Notes: generated by a model not told the origin, from the letters alone. DNA of 64,000 nucleotides from Streptomyces davaonensis JCM 4913 (GCF_000349325.1 NC_020504.1:4870053-4934052); one strand, 5' to 3'; numbered from the stretch's first letter, positions 7,927 through 16,320 are shown. A program made the numbers and translations.

Positions 7927-10056
7927 ATGCGCACTGGTGAGCCCCTGCCCGCCGTGCAGGAGGTTCTCGCCGCCCTGGCGACGGGCCAATGGCACTGGTC
8001 CACCGCCACCGGGCTGGTCACGGTCGACGCCGAGGCGGCCCGGCTGCTCGGGCTGCCCGAGGAACGGGCCACGCTCCGGGAGTCCCAGGTACGCGCCCGG
8101 CTGCACCCGGTCGACTGGAACGAGATCGCCGGAGTGATCCAGCTCGCCGTCGCCGAGGGCACCCTCGGCGAGGTGCGGGTGCGGATCATGGACGAGCGGG
8201 GCGAGGTCGTCCGGATCACCCGCAGCCGTTTCAAGCCCTCCTTCGACCCGCACAAACGGGCCTACGAGGTGATCGGCACCCTCCAGGAGGTCACCGAGCC
8301 CACGCCGGGCACCCCGGCCGGGCGGGGTGCGGTCACCGGGGACTGGCGGCGCTCGCGGGAGGCGTTCCTGCTGGACGCGGGCCGGGCGCTCGCGGAGGCG
8401 CGGTCCACGGCGGAGGTGCTGCGGGTGGCGGCCGGGCTGTCGATGCCGGGCTTCTCGCCGGACGGGCTCGCGGTGTTCGGCGTGGAGGCGGACCGGCTGA
8501 CGATCATCGGCCACCACGGTCAGCAGCCCGGCGACGAGGACCCGTTCACGCACATGTCCCTCCAGACCGACTATCCGGCCGCCGAGGTGGTGCGCACCGG
8601 CCGGGCCGTCTATCTCTCCACGCCCGAGCAGTACCGCTCCCGCTACCCGGTGACCTGGCCGCTCGCGGCACACTTCGGGCGCCGCTCGTGGGCGTTCCTG
8701 CCGCTGACGGTGGCCGGGCGGACGATGGGCGCCTGGATGGCGGCCTTCACCTATCCGGTGGCGTTCACGCCCGACGAGCGGTCGGTGCTGACGACGGTGG
8801 CCCGGATGCTGGCGCAGGCGCTGTCCCGGGCCGGGGCCGCGGAGACCCAGCGCGAGCTCACCGACGGGCTCCAGCGCTCCATGCTGCCGATGCTGGGCCC
8901 GCAGGAGATACCGGGCATGAGCGTCGCCGCCCGCTATGTGCCCACCGGCGGCGGCCTCCAGGTCGGCGGTGACTGGTACGACATGATCCCGCTGCCGGGC
9001 GGCCGGTTCGCCCTGGTCATCGGGGACGTCCAGGGCCATGACGTACGGGCGGCGGGCCTGATGGGGCAGCTCCGGATCGCCCTGCGCGCCTACGCCTCCG
9101 AGGGCCACCGCCCGGACGCCGTGCTCTCCCGGGCCTCCCGCTTCCTGCACGGCATGACGGACGACGACGATCCGGAACTGCTCGACCTGCGCTTCGCGAC
9201 CTGCCTGTACGTCGAGGTGGACCCCGCCTCGGCCACCCTGGACGTCGCCCGCGCCGGGCACCCCGACCCGGCGATCCGGATGGCGGACGGCACGGTGCTG
9301 ACCCGGCCGACGGCGGGCGGGCTGCCGCTCGGGATCGACCCGGACGCGGACTATCCGACGACGAGGCTCACCCTGGAGCCCGGCGAGACGATGCTGCTGT
9401 GCACCGACGGTCTGATCGAGACCGGCGGCCATGACCTGGAGACCGGCTGGAAGCGGATCCGCTCGATCCTGGAGGACCACCAGGGCGATCTGGAGGCCCT
9501 GTCCGACGCCCTGGTCCAGGCGGTGCACGGCCCCTCCTCGCACCACACCACCGGCCCGCTGGCGGACCGGCGCGAGGACGACATAGCGGTCCTGCTGCTG
9601 TGCCGCGAGGGGGAGGGCTGCGGCTGCGGCGAGACGGTGACGGCCGTACGGCCGACGGTCCGCCGCGCCATGCTGACGGTGGCGCAGGACGAGCCCGAGC
9701 GGATCGCGGTGGCCCGGCACCAGCTCCGCGAGCTGCTGCACGACTGGATCTCCGCCGACCAGGTCGACTCCGCGGTCCTGCTGCTCTCCGAGACGCTGAC
9801 CAACGTCCTGGTCCACACCGACGCCGACGCCCTGCTGCTGGCGGAGGTGCACGGCGAGGCGGGCCGGCGCCGGATGCGCGTGGAGGTCACGGACACCAGC
9901 GACGACCTCCCGCACAAGCGGCGCCCCGGGGAGCTGGCCTCCTCGGGCCGGGGCCTGATGCTGATCGAGCTGCTCGCGGACACGTGGGGGGTCGATCCGC
10001 GGGGCGAGGGCAAGAGCATCTGGTTCGAGCTGGCGGAGAGCGCTCAGGACGGCTAG
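7927..10056 (+). CDS. PAS-GAF-SpoIIE (PP2C) phosphatase with C-terminal ATPase domain
   Basis: 709 residues. Order of domains: PAS-like sensor (about 10-115, starting LAALATGQWHWSTATG), GAF (about 145-305), SpoIIE/PP2C phosphatase (about 320-545, with GGDWYDMIPL, VIGDVQGHD and LLCTDGLIETGG), then a HATPase_c domain of the anti-sigma kinase type (about 575-705, with SETLTNVLVHTDADALLL and SSGRGLMLIELLAD). This is the common Streptomyces design that links a sensor to partner-switching control of sigma factors. PP2C metal-binding aspartates (GDWYD, GDVQGHD) are present. A TAGAGT -10-like hexamer six bases before the ATG allows a leaderless transcript. Its TAG stop lies in the CTAG target duplicated by the adjacent IS701-family element, so the protein is intact. 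Confidence 0.92.
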   Translation: MRTGEPLPAVQEVLAALATGQWHWSTATGLVTVDAEAARLLGLPEERATLRESQVRARLHPVDWNEIAGVIQLAVAEGTLGEVRVRIMDERGEVVRITRSRFKPSFDPHKRAYEVIGTLQEVTEPTPGTPAGRGAVTGDWRRSREAFLLDAGRALAEARSTAEVLRVAAGLSMPGFSPDGLAVFGVEADRLTIIGHHGQQPGDEDPFTHMSLQTDYPAAEVVRTGRAVYLSTPEQYRSRYPVTWPLAAHFGRRSWAFLPLTVAGRTMGAWMAAFTYPVAFTPDERSVLTTVARMLAQALSRAGAAETQRELTDGLQRSMLPMLGPQEIPGMSVAARYVPTGGGLQVGGDWYDMIPLPGGRFALVIGDVQGHDVRAAGLMGQLRIALRAYASEGHRPDAVLSRASRFLHGMTDDDDPELLDLRFATCLYVEVDPASATLDVARAGHPDPAIRMADGTVLTRPTAGGLPLGIDPDADYPTTRLTLEPGETMLLCTDGLIETGGHDLETGWKRIRSILEDHQGDLEALSDALVQAVHGPSSHHTTGPLADRREDDIAVLLLCREGEGCGCGETVTAVRPTVRRAMLTVAQDEPERIAVARHQLRELLHDWISADQVDSAVLLLSETLTNVLVHTDADALLLAEVHGEAGRRRMRVEVTDTSDDLPHKRRPGELASSGRGLMLIELLADTWGVDPRGEGKSIWFELAESAQDG
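10053..10056. repeat. CTAG target-site duplication, left copy
   Basis: CTAG directly abuts the left inverted repeat of the IS701-family element. An identical CTAG is at 11499-11502. IS701-family elements generate 4-bp duplications of the form YTAR, which this fits. The TAG of this copy is the stop codon of the SpoIIE-type gene. Confidence 0.88.
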
Positions 10057-10072
10057 TAGGGCTTGGTCAGGT
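10057..10072 (+). repeat. IS701-family terminal inverted repeat (left)
   Basis: TAGGGCTTGGTCAGGT, perfect over 16 bases against the right end. The minus-strand frame reached by a -1 shift from the transposase ends at a TGA (10067-10069) inside this repeat. Confidence 0.9.
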
Positions 10073-10192
10073 TCGTATGGGTGTGGGTATGTCCCGGTGG
10101 CAGGTGGGGCAGGCGCCGGCCCAAAGGGCGAGGAGTGTCTGTAGCTCGCGGACGACTTGGTAGAGGCTCAGGCCGGCGCTGCTTCTTTTGGG
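10067..10192 (-). other. Out-of-frame 3' extension of the transposase with slippery heptamer
   Basis: On the minus strand C CCA AAA (10186-10192) precedes the transposase stop. Reading -1 from this point replaces the last five residues (EAAPA) by RSSAGLSLYQVVRELQ and then TLLALWAGACPTCHRDIPT, ending at a TGA in the terminal repeat. The tail is 39 residues with an amphipathic helix and a CPTCH zinc-knuckle-like motif. It is too protein-like to be random, so it is either joined by programmed -1 frameshifting or is the remnant of a longer ORF after a 1-base change. The joined protein would have about 455 residues. Confidence 0.5.
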
Positions 10193-11433
10193 GTCCGGGC
10201 CAGTCGTTGCAGCGTGCAGAAGGCGTGCGCGACGGAGACGAGGGTGACGTGGTGGTGCCATCCGTTCCAGGTCCGGCCCTCGAAGTGGGCGAGTCCCAGG
10301 GCCTGTTTCATCTCCCGGTAGTCGTGCTCGATGCGCCAGCGGAGTTTGGCGAGGCGGACCAGTGTGGTCAGGGGCATGCCGGAGGGCAGGTCGGACAGCC
10401 AGTACTGCACCGGCTCGCTCTCGCCGGCCGGCCATTCGGCCAGCAGCCAGCACACAGGCAGTTCCGGGCCGTCGACGTGCTGGCGGACCTCGCGTCCGGC
10501 GGGCCGGATCCGCAGCGCCACGAAGCGGGAGTACATCCGCTTGCGGCCGGAGCGGCCGGTGCCGGGCCGGGAGCCCTCCCGCCACTGCACCGGCCGGGCC
10601 GCCTTCCGGCCCGCCGCGATGACCAGCTCCTTCACCGGCCGCGGCTTGTCGGGATACTTCGCCACCGGCGGGCGTCCGGACCCGGAGTGCGGTTCGGCCA
10701 CCGGCACCGCGTCGGCGGGCTGGGCAGACAGCGTGGTGGAGATCCCCACCACGTAGTTCAGGCCGCGTTCCTGCAGTCCGTTCCGGAACGCGGCGGCGTC
10801 ACCGTATCCGGCGTCCGCGACGGCCAGCGGCACCTCGATGCCCCAGGAGCGGGTCTCGTCGAGCATATCCAGGGCCAGCTGCCACTTCTCCACATGCCCG
10901 ACATCGTCCGGGATACCGCAGGCTGTGCGGCGGGCGACCTTGTCCGCATCGGCCTTCGGCGAGGCGGGATCCCAGCTCTGGGGCAGGAACAACCGCCAGT
11001 TGACCGCCGCCGAGGCGTGGTCGGACGCGAGGTGGAGGGAGACGCCGACCTGGCAATTGGTGACCTTGCCGGCCGTGCCGGTGTACTGCCGCGACACACA
11101 CGCCGAGGCAGTCCCGTCCTTGAGGAACCCTGTGTCGTCGAAGACGAAGGCGTCGGGCCCGATCCTCTCCTCCATCCGCCAGGCGAGCTGGGCCCGGATG
11201 TGTGCCGGGTCCCAGGGACTGGTGGTGATGAAGTTGGCCAGTGCCTGCCGGTTCCCGTCCTCACCCAGGCGGGCGGCCATCGGCTCGACCGATTTACGCT
11301 GCCCGTCGGTCAGCAGCCCCCGCAGATAGACCTGCCCCCACCGTCGCTGATCCCTGCGCGCAAACGGCTCGAACACCTCCGCCGCGAACGTCTCCAACTC
11401 ACCACGCACCAACGCAATCTCGTCCGGAGTCAC
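10168..11433 (-). CDS. IS701-family DDE transposase
   Basis: 421 residues in the zero frame. The DDE_5-type core shows the first Asp in AFVFDDTGFLKDG, the second in EVPLAVADAGYGD, and the Glu in LRWRIEHDYREMKQALGL followed by the conserved HFEGRTWNGWHHH. That is the expected spacing of the IS701 family. It catalyses cut-and-paste movement of its own element. No internal stop or frameshift affects the catalytic core. The sense of the C-terminus is uncertain because a plausible continuation lies in the -1 frame behind a CCCAAAA heptamer. The start given is the first ATG of the open frame (MTPDEIALVRGELETF), typical of the family. Confidence 0.93.
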   Translation of the reverse strand: MTPDEIALVRGELETFAAEVFEPFARRDQRRWGQVYLRGLLTDGQRKSVEPMAARLGEDGNRQALANFITTSPWDPAHIRAQLAWRMEERIGPDAFVFDDTGFLKDGTASACVSRQYTGTAGKVTNCQVGVSLHLASDHASAAVNWRLFLPQSWDPASPKADADKVARRTACGIPDDVGHVEKWQLALDMLDETRSWGIEVPLAVADAGYGDAAAFRNGLQERGLNYVVGISTTLSAQPADAVPVAEPHSGSGRPPVAKYPDKPRPVKELVIAAGRKAARPVQWREGSRPGTGRSGRKRMYSRFVALRIRPAGREVRQHVDGPELPVCWLLAEWPAGESEPVQYWLSDLPSGMPLTTLVRLAKLRWRIEHDYREMKQALGLAHFEGRTWNGWHHHVTLVSVAHAFCTLQRLARTPKEAAPA

Positions 11434-11482
11434 ACACTCTCAACGCCACACCGGCCCAGCAGGACACGCAACACCACAACCG

Positions 11483-11498
11483 ACCTGACCAAGCCCTA
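11483..11498 (-). repeat. IS701-family terminal inverted repeat (right)
   Basis: ACCTGACCAAGCCCTA is the exact reverse complement of the left end over 16 bases; the next base differs. Confidence 0.9.
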
Positions 11499-11502
11499 CT
11501 AG
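11499..11502. repeat. CTAG target-site duplication, right copy
   Basis: Identical to 10053-10056. Its CTA, read on the minus strand as TAG, is the stop codon of the AI-2E permease gene. Confidence 0.88.
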
Positions 11503-12590
11503 GACCTGTCCGGGGCGGAGGTGCCGTAGCGGGTCCGCAGCTCCTCCATGACGCCGAAGGCGGCCGCGGTGAGCGGTACGGCCAGCAGCATGCCGAGGAT
11601 GCCGGCCACGGAGGCGCCCGCGGTGATCGTGACCATCACCATCGCCGGGTGCATCTGCACGGTCCGGCTCTGGATCATCGGCTGGAGCACATGCCCCTCC
11701 AGCACCTGCACCCCGAGCACCACCCCGAGCGCCCACAGCGCGATCACGAACCCCCGGTCGGCGAGCGCGACCAGCACGGCGACGGCCCCGGAGAGAAAGG
11801 CGCCGAGGTAAGGGATGTAGGCACCGACGAAGACGAGTGCGCCCAGCCCGGCGGCACCCGGCACATCGAGGATCAGCAGCCCGATGGTGATGAGGATCGC
11901 GTCGATGAACGCGATGAAGGTCGTGCCCCGCATGAACCCCTCGACGGCCTCGAAGGCCCGCCGCGCCATCGCCTCCAGAGTGTCGGCGCTGCCGCGCGGC
12001 GCCATCGACCGCAGCGTCCCGGCGGCCCGGTCGGAGTCCCGCAGGAAGAAGAAGACCAGCAGCAGCGCCAGTACGGCCATGGCGATGGTCTCGCCCACGA
12101 CGCTCACCCCGCTGATGACGCCCGAGGCGGCGGTCCCGCCGAACTTGGTGAGAAGTTCCTGGGCGTTGGAGGCGATGTCGTCCAGCGACGTGCCCGCGGC
12201 CCCGAAGTGATCGGCGAGATCGTTCCCCGCGGTCCGCAGCGAGGTGACGATCTGGTCCCCGCTGTCGATGAGCGCGGCGACGACGATGTACACGGCCCCG
12301 CCGACCACCCCCACCACGGCGACGCAGGTCAGCGCGGCGGCCACGGACCGGTTGACGTGCGCCTTCACCAGCCGCCGGTGCAGCGGCCCGAGCAGCGCGG
12401 TACCGAGCAACGCCAACAGCACGGGCACGACGGCCGTACGCAGCTCCGCGCACAGCCGGATGCCGACGTACCCCACCCCTGCGGCCAGCAGAATGACGGC
12501 GCACCAGGCTGCGACCCGGCGCACGGGTTCGGGCAGCAGCGATCGGGAGTCCGGCACGCTCCCAGCCGACCACGCGAAGGGTGGGCCCAC
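11499..12590 (-). CDS. AI-2E family transporter (multi-pass permease)
   Basis: Up to 363 residues. At least seven hydrophobic segments are visible, for example AAWCAVILLAAGVGYVGI, TAVVPVLLALLGTALLG, AIAMAV-type helices around residue 160, and GVLGVQ-type segments near the C-terminus, with the family hallmark VGAYIPYLGAFLSG and LEGHVLQPMIQSRTVQMHP. Members of this PerM/YdiK family move small molecules or ions, and the AI-2 name reflects one E. coli paralogue only. The start is uncertain: the GTG at 12590 falls in the loop of a hairpin, and a GTG at 12557 is an alternative; neither has a well-spaced ribosome site. The stop codon lies in the IS701 target duplication, so the C-terminus is undamaged. 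Confidence 0.85.
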   Translation of the reverse strand: MGPPFAWSAGSVPDSRSLLPEPVRRVAAWCAVILLAAGVGYVGIRLCAELRTAVVPVLLALLGTALLGPLHRRLVKAHVNRSVAAALTCVAVVGVVGGAVYIVVAALIDSGDQIVTSLRTAGNDLADHFGAAGTSLDDIASNAQELLTKFGGTAASGVISGVSVVGETIAMAVLALLLVFFFLRDSDRAAGTLRSMAPRGSADTLEAMARRAFEAVEGFMRGTTFIAFIDAILITIGLLILDVPGAAGLGALVFVGAYIPYLGAFLSGAVAVLVALADRGFVIALWALGVVLGVQVLEGHVLQPMIQSRTVQMHPAMVMVTITAGASVAGILGMLLAVPLTAAAFGVMEELRTRYGTSAPDRS

Positions 12591-12608
12591 CTTCCGGCAG
12601 GCCCACCC
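12579..12608 (-). terminator. Hairpin downstream of the pirin gene
   Basis: GGGTGGGCC (12579-12587) pairs perfectly with GGCCCACCC (12600-12608) across a 12-base loop. It is 13 bases past the pirin stop, so it probably ends that transcript. It overlaps the upstream candidate start of the AI-2E permease gene. Confidence 0.7.
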
Positions 12609-12621
12609 GGGTGACGGGGTG

Positions 12622-13605
12622 TCAGCGCGCGTTCTGCGGACCGCCCTCGGTCATCCCGTGCACGGCGGGGATGGTCCCGAGGCGTCCCTTCTGGAAGTCC
12701 TCGAAGGCCTGCTGGAGCTCCTCGCGGGTGTTCATCACGAACGGGCCGTAGTGCGCCATCGGCTCCCGGATGGGCTGTCCGCCCAGCAGGACGACCTCCA
12801 GGTCCGGGGTGTGGGAGTCCTGCTTCTCGTCCGCGCGCACGGTCAGCGAACCGCCCGCGCCGAAGACCGCGGTCTGGCCGAGCCGGATCGGACGGCGCTC
12901 GGCGCCGACCGAGCCCTGGCCCGCGAGCACGTAGGCCAGGCCGTTGAAGTCCTCGCGCCAGGGCAGCGTGACCTCGGCGCCCGGGGCCACCGTCGCGTGG
13001 ATCATCGTGATCGGCGTGTGCGTGATGCCGGGACCGGCGTGCCCGTCGAGCTCACCGGCGATCACCCGCAGCAGCGCGCCGCCGTCGGGCGTGGTCAGCA
13101 GCTGGACGTGGCCGCCGCGGATGTCCTGGTAGCGCGGCGCCATCATCTTGTCCTTGGCGGGGAGGTTCACCCACAGCTGGAGGCCGTGGAAGAGGCCGCC
13201 CGACATGACGAGCTGCTCCGGCGGCGCCTCGATGTGGAGGATGCCGCCGCCCGCGGTCATCCACTGGGTGTCGCCGTTGGTGATCGTGCCGCCACCGCCG
13301 TTGGAGTCCTGGTGGTCGAAGATCCCGTCGATGATGTAGGTGACGGTCTCGAAGCCGCGGTGCGGATGCCAGGGGGTGCCCTTGGGCTCTCCCGGCGCGT
13401 AGTCCACCTCGCCCATCTGGTCCATCATGATGAACGGGTCCAGATGGCGGTAGTTGATCCCGGCGAACGCTCGGCGCACCGGGAAGCCCTCGCCCTCGAA
13501 ACCGCTCGGGGCGGTCGTGACGGTGAGTACGGGACGGGCCACGGCGTCCGCGGGCGCGGCGACACGGGGCAGCGTCAGCGGGTTCTCGACGGTCACTGCG
13601 GGCAT
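12622..13605 (-). CDS. Pirin family protein (bicupin, possible quercetinase)
   Basis: 327 residues. The N-terminal cupin has the pirin signature: DPFIMMDQMGEVDYAPGEP, then GTPWHPHRGFETVTYIIDG and GILHIEAPPEQL. These supply the His-His-His-Glu set that binds Fe or another metal. The second cupin begins around residue 170. Bacterial pirins are redox or quercetin-dioxygenase-like enzymes, and some bind transcription or metabolic partners. A textbook ribosome site, AAGGAGGT, precedes the ATG. A near-palindromic AGTTGAGCATTGAACT lies 33 to 48 bases upstream and may be a regulator site. The gene stands alone between two hairpins. Confidence 0.92.
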   Translation of the reverse strand: MPAVTVENPLTLPRVAAPADAVARPVLTVTTAPSGFEGEGFPVRRAFAGINYRHLDPFIMMDQMGEVDYAPGEPKGTPWHPHRGFETVTYIIDGIFDHQDSNGGGGTITNGDTQWMTAGGGILHIEAPPEQLVMSGGLFHGLQLWVNLPAKDKMMAPRYQDIRGGHVQLLTTPDGGALLRVIAGELDGHAGPGITHTPITMIHATVAPGAEVTLPWREDFNGLAYVLAGQGSVGAERRPIRLGQTAVFGAGGSLTVRADEKQDSHTPDLEVVLLGGQPIREPMAHYGPFVMNTREELQQAFEDFQKGRLGTIPAVHGMTEGGPQNAR

Positions 13606-13637
13606 GTCGGTACCTCCTTGCCTTGTGCGTCCAGTTT

Positions 13638-13653
13638 AGTTGAGCATTGAACT
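13638..13653. promoter_or_regulatory. Candidate MarR-type operator upstream of pirin
   Basis: AGTTGAGCATTGAACT is an inverted repeat with one mismatch per arm (AGTTGA / TGAACT). It is A/T-rich in an otherwise GC-rich region and sits where the pirin promoter should be. Streptomyces pirin and quinone-response genes are often preceded by sites of this kind, bound by MarR-type sensors. No such regulator gene is adjacent. Confidence 0.35.
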
Positions 13654-13674
13654 TCCTGCCACCCCTAACGGAAA

Positions 13675-13702
13675 GAGCCCGGAGGGCATTCCCCCCGGGC
13701 TC
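13675..13702. terminator. Hairpin between secreted Ig protein gene and pirin
   Basis: GAGCCCGG (13675-13682) pairs with CCGGGCTC (13695-13702), and an inner AGGG/CCCC can extend the stem. It lies 24 bases beyond the stop of the minus-strand secreted protein gene. Confidence 0.7.
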
Positions 13703-13725
13703 CCGCCGTCCGAGCCGTGGCGGCG

Positions 13726-15663
13726 TCAGTTGCTGAAGTACAGGTACTTCCAGGACCCGTAGGCCGTCGAGTTCACGGTGTCGCCGGACGAGCCGTTGAC
13801 GTACACCGACCGCATCCGCGCCCGGATGCCCGACTCACCGGGCGCCTCCAGGGTGATGGCCGACTTGCCGTTCGTGCCGATCGGGAAGTACTGCGAGTCC
13901 GCCGAGTACCACGTGCCGCCGTAGTAGACCTGGAGGTCGAAGCGCTGCTGGCGGCCCGCGTAGTAGTTCATCGTGGTCGTGAGCAGCGGGTCGGTGCTCT
14001 TGTGGAACCAGTAGTACGTCGTCGAGCCGATCTTCGCCGTCTTGTAGTGCTTGGAGACGGCGGTGGAGACCTTGGCCTTGCCGTACGCCGTGACCTTCAC
14101 CGTCTTCGGCTTGTAGCGGGCGTCGCCCTTGAACACCGCGGTGACCGTGGTGTCCCGGGTCATGTCGACCCAGGCGGCGATGTTGCCGTCGGAGTTGACC
14201 GTGCCGCTCTTGATCAGCTTGTTGGGCCGGTCCGAGCCGAAGGGGTTGGCCCAGATCTCCACCGAGCGGTTCTTGTACGTCGTGCCGAGGTGCGCGGTGA
14301 ACTTGACGTCGGCGCCGTAGCTGTACAGCTTGCCGTTGTTGTTCAGGCTCAGCGAGGTCGAGGCACGGGAGACCTCGACGGAGTCGGAGGCGCTCACCGC
14401 GGTGTGCGTGGCGTCGCCCGCGTACCGGACCTTGTAGGTGACCTTGCCACCGGCCGGCGGGACGTCCGTGAAGGAGTAGGTGCCGTCCGCCTTCACCGTG
14501 ACGGGCGCCAGCGCCTTGCCGCTCGGGCTCTCCAGGTCGGTACGGGTGACGCTCAACTGGACACCGGTCGGCAGCGGCACCGTCGCCGAGATCTTGCCGG
14601 TGACGGTGAGCGTCTTGGCGCGGGTGGCGGTCGACGGGGCGTTGACCGTGAGGGTGGGAACGTTGAGGGTCGGGTCGGTGAGCGCCTTCAGCGTGTAGCC
14701 GCCGCTGCTCGGGACCAGGGCGAAGATCCGGGAGGAGTCCGGGGCCCAGGCCACGTCGACCGCGCCGGTGCTGTAGGTACGCAGCGGCTGCGTGGCGTTC
14801 GGCCGATAGACCGCGACCTTGGTGCCCGAGCTCTGGGCGATCAGGCCGCTGCGCCCGACGTCGGCCCGCTGCCCAGCCGGGTAGGCCCCGGCCTTGGTGA
14901 ACTTGCCCTCCGCGTAGGCGTCACGGTCGGTGCCGTTGACGAGCACCTGGTCGGCGCCGGCGACGAGGTCGATGTCCCCGATGCCGTCGTTCAGTGAGTA
15001 GTCGCCGTTGTGCCACGCGGTCAGCTGGGGCGTGCCGCTCGACACGTCGACGACGGCCATCGCGCTCGTGGACAGCCCGGTCTCGGCGATGGCCAGCAGG
15101 CCCGGACGCAGCGGGTCGGTGTCCAGCAGCGGCTGACCCCACATCCCGACCGAAGTTCCCTCGGTCGGGAACTGGGCCAGCGCCACCGGGTCCGTACCGC
15201 TCGCCGGGTCCACCGCCGGGTCGACCGAGCCGAGGTCGCCGTCCCACTGATCGCCGTACGTGAACCAGACCTTGCCCGCGGCGAACTCGAGGTGGACGGG
15301 GCCCGTGTCGGTGGCGACCGGGTAGCGGGCCTTCTCATCGAGAGTGGCCGCGTCGAGAGCCACGATCTCGTGGGTGTCCCGTGCCGTGGCGTACAGGGTG
15401 CTGCCGTCGTCCGACAGCGCCAGGTCCGAGACCCCGGGAACACCGCTCACCGAGGCGAGCACGGCGCCGGAGTGGTCGGCGACGAGGACGGTGCCGGCCG
15501 AGCGGTCACCGAGAAAGACCCGCTGTCCGTCCGCGACGATGCCGCCGGGCGTGCCGACCTTGGCGGAGGCCGCCGACGCCGGACCGGCGGCCACGACGCT
15601 CAGCGCCGCCGAGCTGAACAGGACCGCGAGCGCCGTCGCGGCCGAAGTGCTGCGCATGCGCAC
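13726..15663 (-). CDS. Secreted beta-propeller and Ig-like repeat protein
   Basis: 645 residues. A signal peptide is obvious: MRMRSTSAATALAVLFSSAA then LSVVAAGPASAASA. Residues about 35 to 335 look like a YVTN/YncE-type propeller, with repeats such as ADGQRVFLGDRSAGTVLVAD and LALSDDGSTLYATARDTHEI. From about 335, Ig-like domains follow (PTLTVNAPSTATRAKTLTVTG, then VPLPTGVQLSVTRTDLESPSG). The C-terminal 200 residues are Lys/Tyr/Thr-rich beta structure. No enzyme motif is seen. A GTG at 15663 is 9 bases behind GGGGG; the ATG at 15657 is also possible. Function unknown; probably a cell-surface or matrix protein. Confidence 0.87.
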   Translation of the reverse strand: MRMRSTSAATALAVLFSSAALSVVAAGPASAASAKVGTPGGIVADGQRVFLGDRSAGTVLVADHSGAVLASVSGVPGVSDLALSDDGSTLYATARDTHEIVALDAATLDEKARYPVATDTGPVHLEFAAGKVWFTYGDQWDGDLGSVDPAVDPASGTDPVALAQFPTEGTSVGMWGQPLLDTDPLRPGLLAIAETGLSTSAMAVVDVSSGTPQLTAWHNGDYSLNDGIGDIDLVAGADQVLVNGTDRDAYAEGKFTKAGAYPAGQRADVGRSGLIAQSSGTKVAVYRPNATQPLRTYSTGAVDVAWAPDSSRIFALVPSSGGYTLKALTDPTLNVPTLTVNAPSTATRAKTLTVTGKISATVPLPTGVQLSVTRTDLESPSGKALAPVTVKADGTYSFTDVPPAGGKVTYKVRYAGDATHTAVSASDSVEVSRASTSLSLNNNGKLYSYGADVKFTAHLGTTYKNRSVEIWANPFGSDRPNKLIKSGTVNSDGNIAAWVDMTRDTTVTAVFKGDARYKPKTVKVTAYGKAKVSTAVSKHYKTAKIGSTTYYWFHKSTDPLLTTTMNYYAGRQQRFDLQVYYGGTWYSADSQYFPIGTNGKSAITLEAPGESGIRARMRSVYVNGSSGDTVNSTAYGSWKYLYFSN

Positions 15664-15846
15664 AGTGATGAACCCCCACAGAAGACCCCGGCAGAGCCGG
15701 GAGACGAGAGAGCGCCGCGCGGCACCCGGACGTGAACCGTGAAACAGCGGTGACGTGCGGGGCGCGGCTGCCTGGGGGCACTCTATGGCATGGCTGTGAC
15801 AATCACAGCGGGGATTTTTCCGCCAGGGAACGGCGCGAAAAAGCGG

Positions 15847-16320
15847 TTACCCGTACATCCGGCGCATCGCGAAGTCGACCATCTGCTCGACCGCCTTCGC
15901 GTCGAAGACCATGCGGTGCTCGCCCTCCATGTCCAGGACGAAGCCGTAGCCGGTGGGCAGCAGGTCGATCACCTCGGCGCCGGTGATCACGAAGTACTTG
16001 GACTCCTTGCCCGCGTACCGGCGCAGCTCCTTCAGCGAGGTGAACATCGGGATCACCGGCTGCTGGGTGTTGTGCAGGGCGAGGAAGCCGGGGTTGTCAC
16101 CGCGCGGGCAGTAGACCTTCGAGGTCGCGAAGACCTGCTGGAAGTCCTCCGCGGTCACCTGCCCGGTGGTGAAGGCACGCACCGCGTCCGCGAGCGAGGG
16201 CGGGGACGGCTCGGGGTAGAGCGGTGGCTGCTGGCCGTAGCCGCCGGACATGGGCTGCTGCGGAGGGGCGTAGCCCGCCTGCGCGGCCCCTCCGTCCATG
16301 GGCTGGCCGTATCCATACAT
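15847..16320 (-). CDS. SseB-like domain protein
   Basis: 157 residues from the ATG at 16320 (MYGYGQPMDGGAAQAGYAPP); the longer open frame upstream lacks signals. The N-terminal 45 residues are Gly/Gln/Pro/Tyr-rich and disordered. The rest (SLADAVRAFTTGQVTAEDFQ, then KVYCPRGDNPGFLALHN, VIPMFTSLKELRRYAG and AEVIDLLPTGYGFVLDMEGE) matches the SseB N-terminal domain fold, which is common in Streptomyces. It is a small cytoplasmic protein of unknown role, not a type III effector here. No partner gene is adjacent; the divergent neighbour is an acyl-CoA dehydrogenase 197 bases away. Confidence 0.82.
   Translation of the reverse strand: MYGYGQPMDGGAAQAGYAPPQQPMSGGYGQQPPLYPEPSPPSLADAVRAFTTGQVTAEDFQQVFATSKVYCPRGDNPGFLALHNTQQPVIPMFTSLKELRRYAGKESKYFVITGAEVIDLLPTGYGFVLDMEGEHRMVFDAKAVEQMVDFAMRRMYG

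Larger units (their letters stand above)
10057..11498 (-). mobile_element. IS701-family insertion sequence, 1442 bp, complete
   Basis: The element is bounded by perfect 16-bp terminal inverted repeats: TAGGGCTTGGTCAGGT at 10057-10072 and its reverse complement ACCTGACCAAGCCCTA at 11483-11498. It is flanked by CTAG duplications and carries one transposase gene on the minus strand. Ends, duplication and transposase all appear intact, so it may be active and recent. Before insertion the SpoIIE-type gene and the AI-2E permease gene would have shared one CTAG, each using it as its TAG stop on its own strand. Confidence 0.93.

Noticed and set aside
7783..9915. Long minus-strand open frame opposite the SpoIIE-type phosphatase gene
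   Set aside because: Low-complexity Arg/Gly/His/Asp composition and no domain. The plus frame has PAS, GAF, PP2C and ATPase motifs.
13638..13653. The pirin-upstream dyad as a transcription terminator
   Set aside because: It is short, A/T-rich and lies where a promoter is expected, so it was listed as a low-confidence operator instead.
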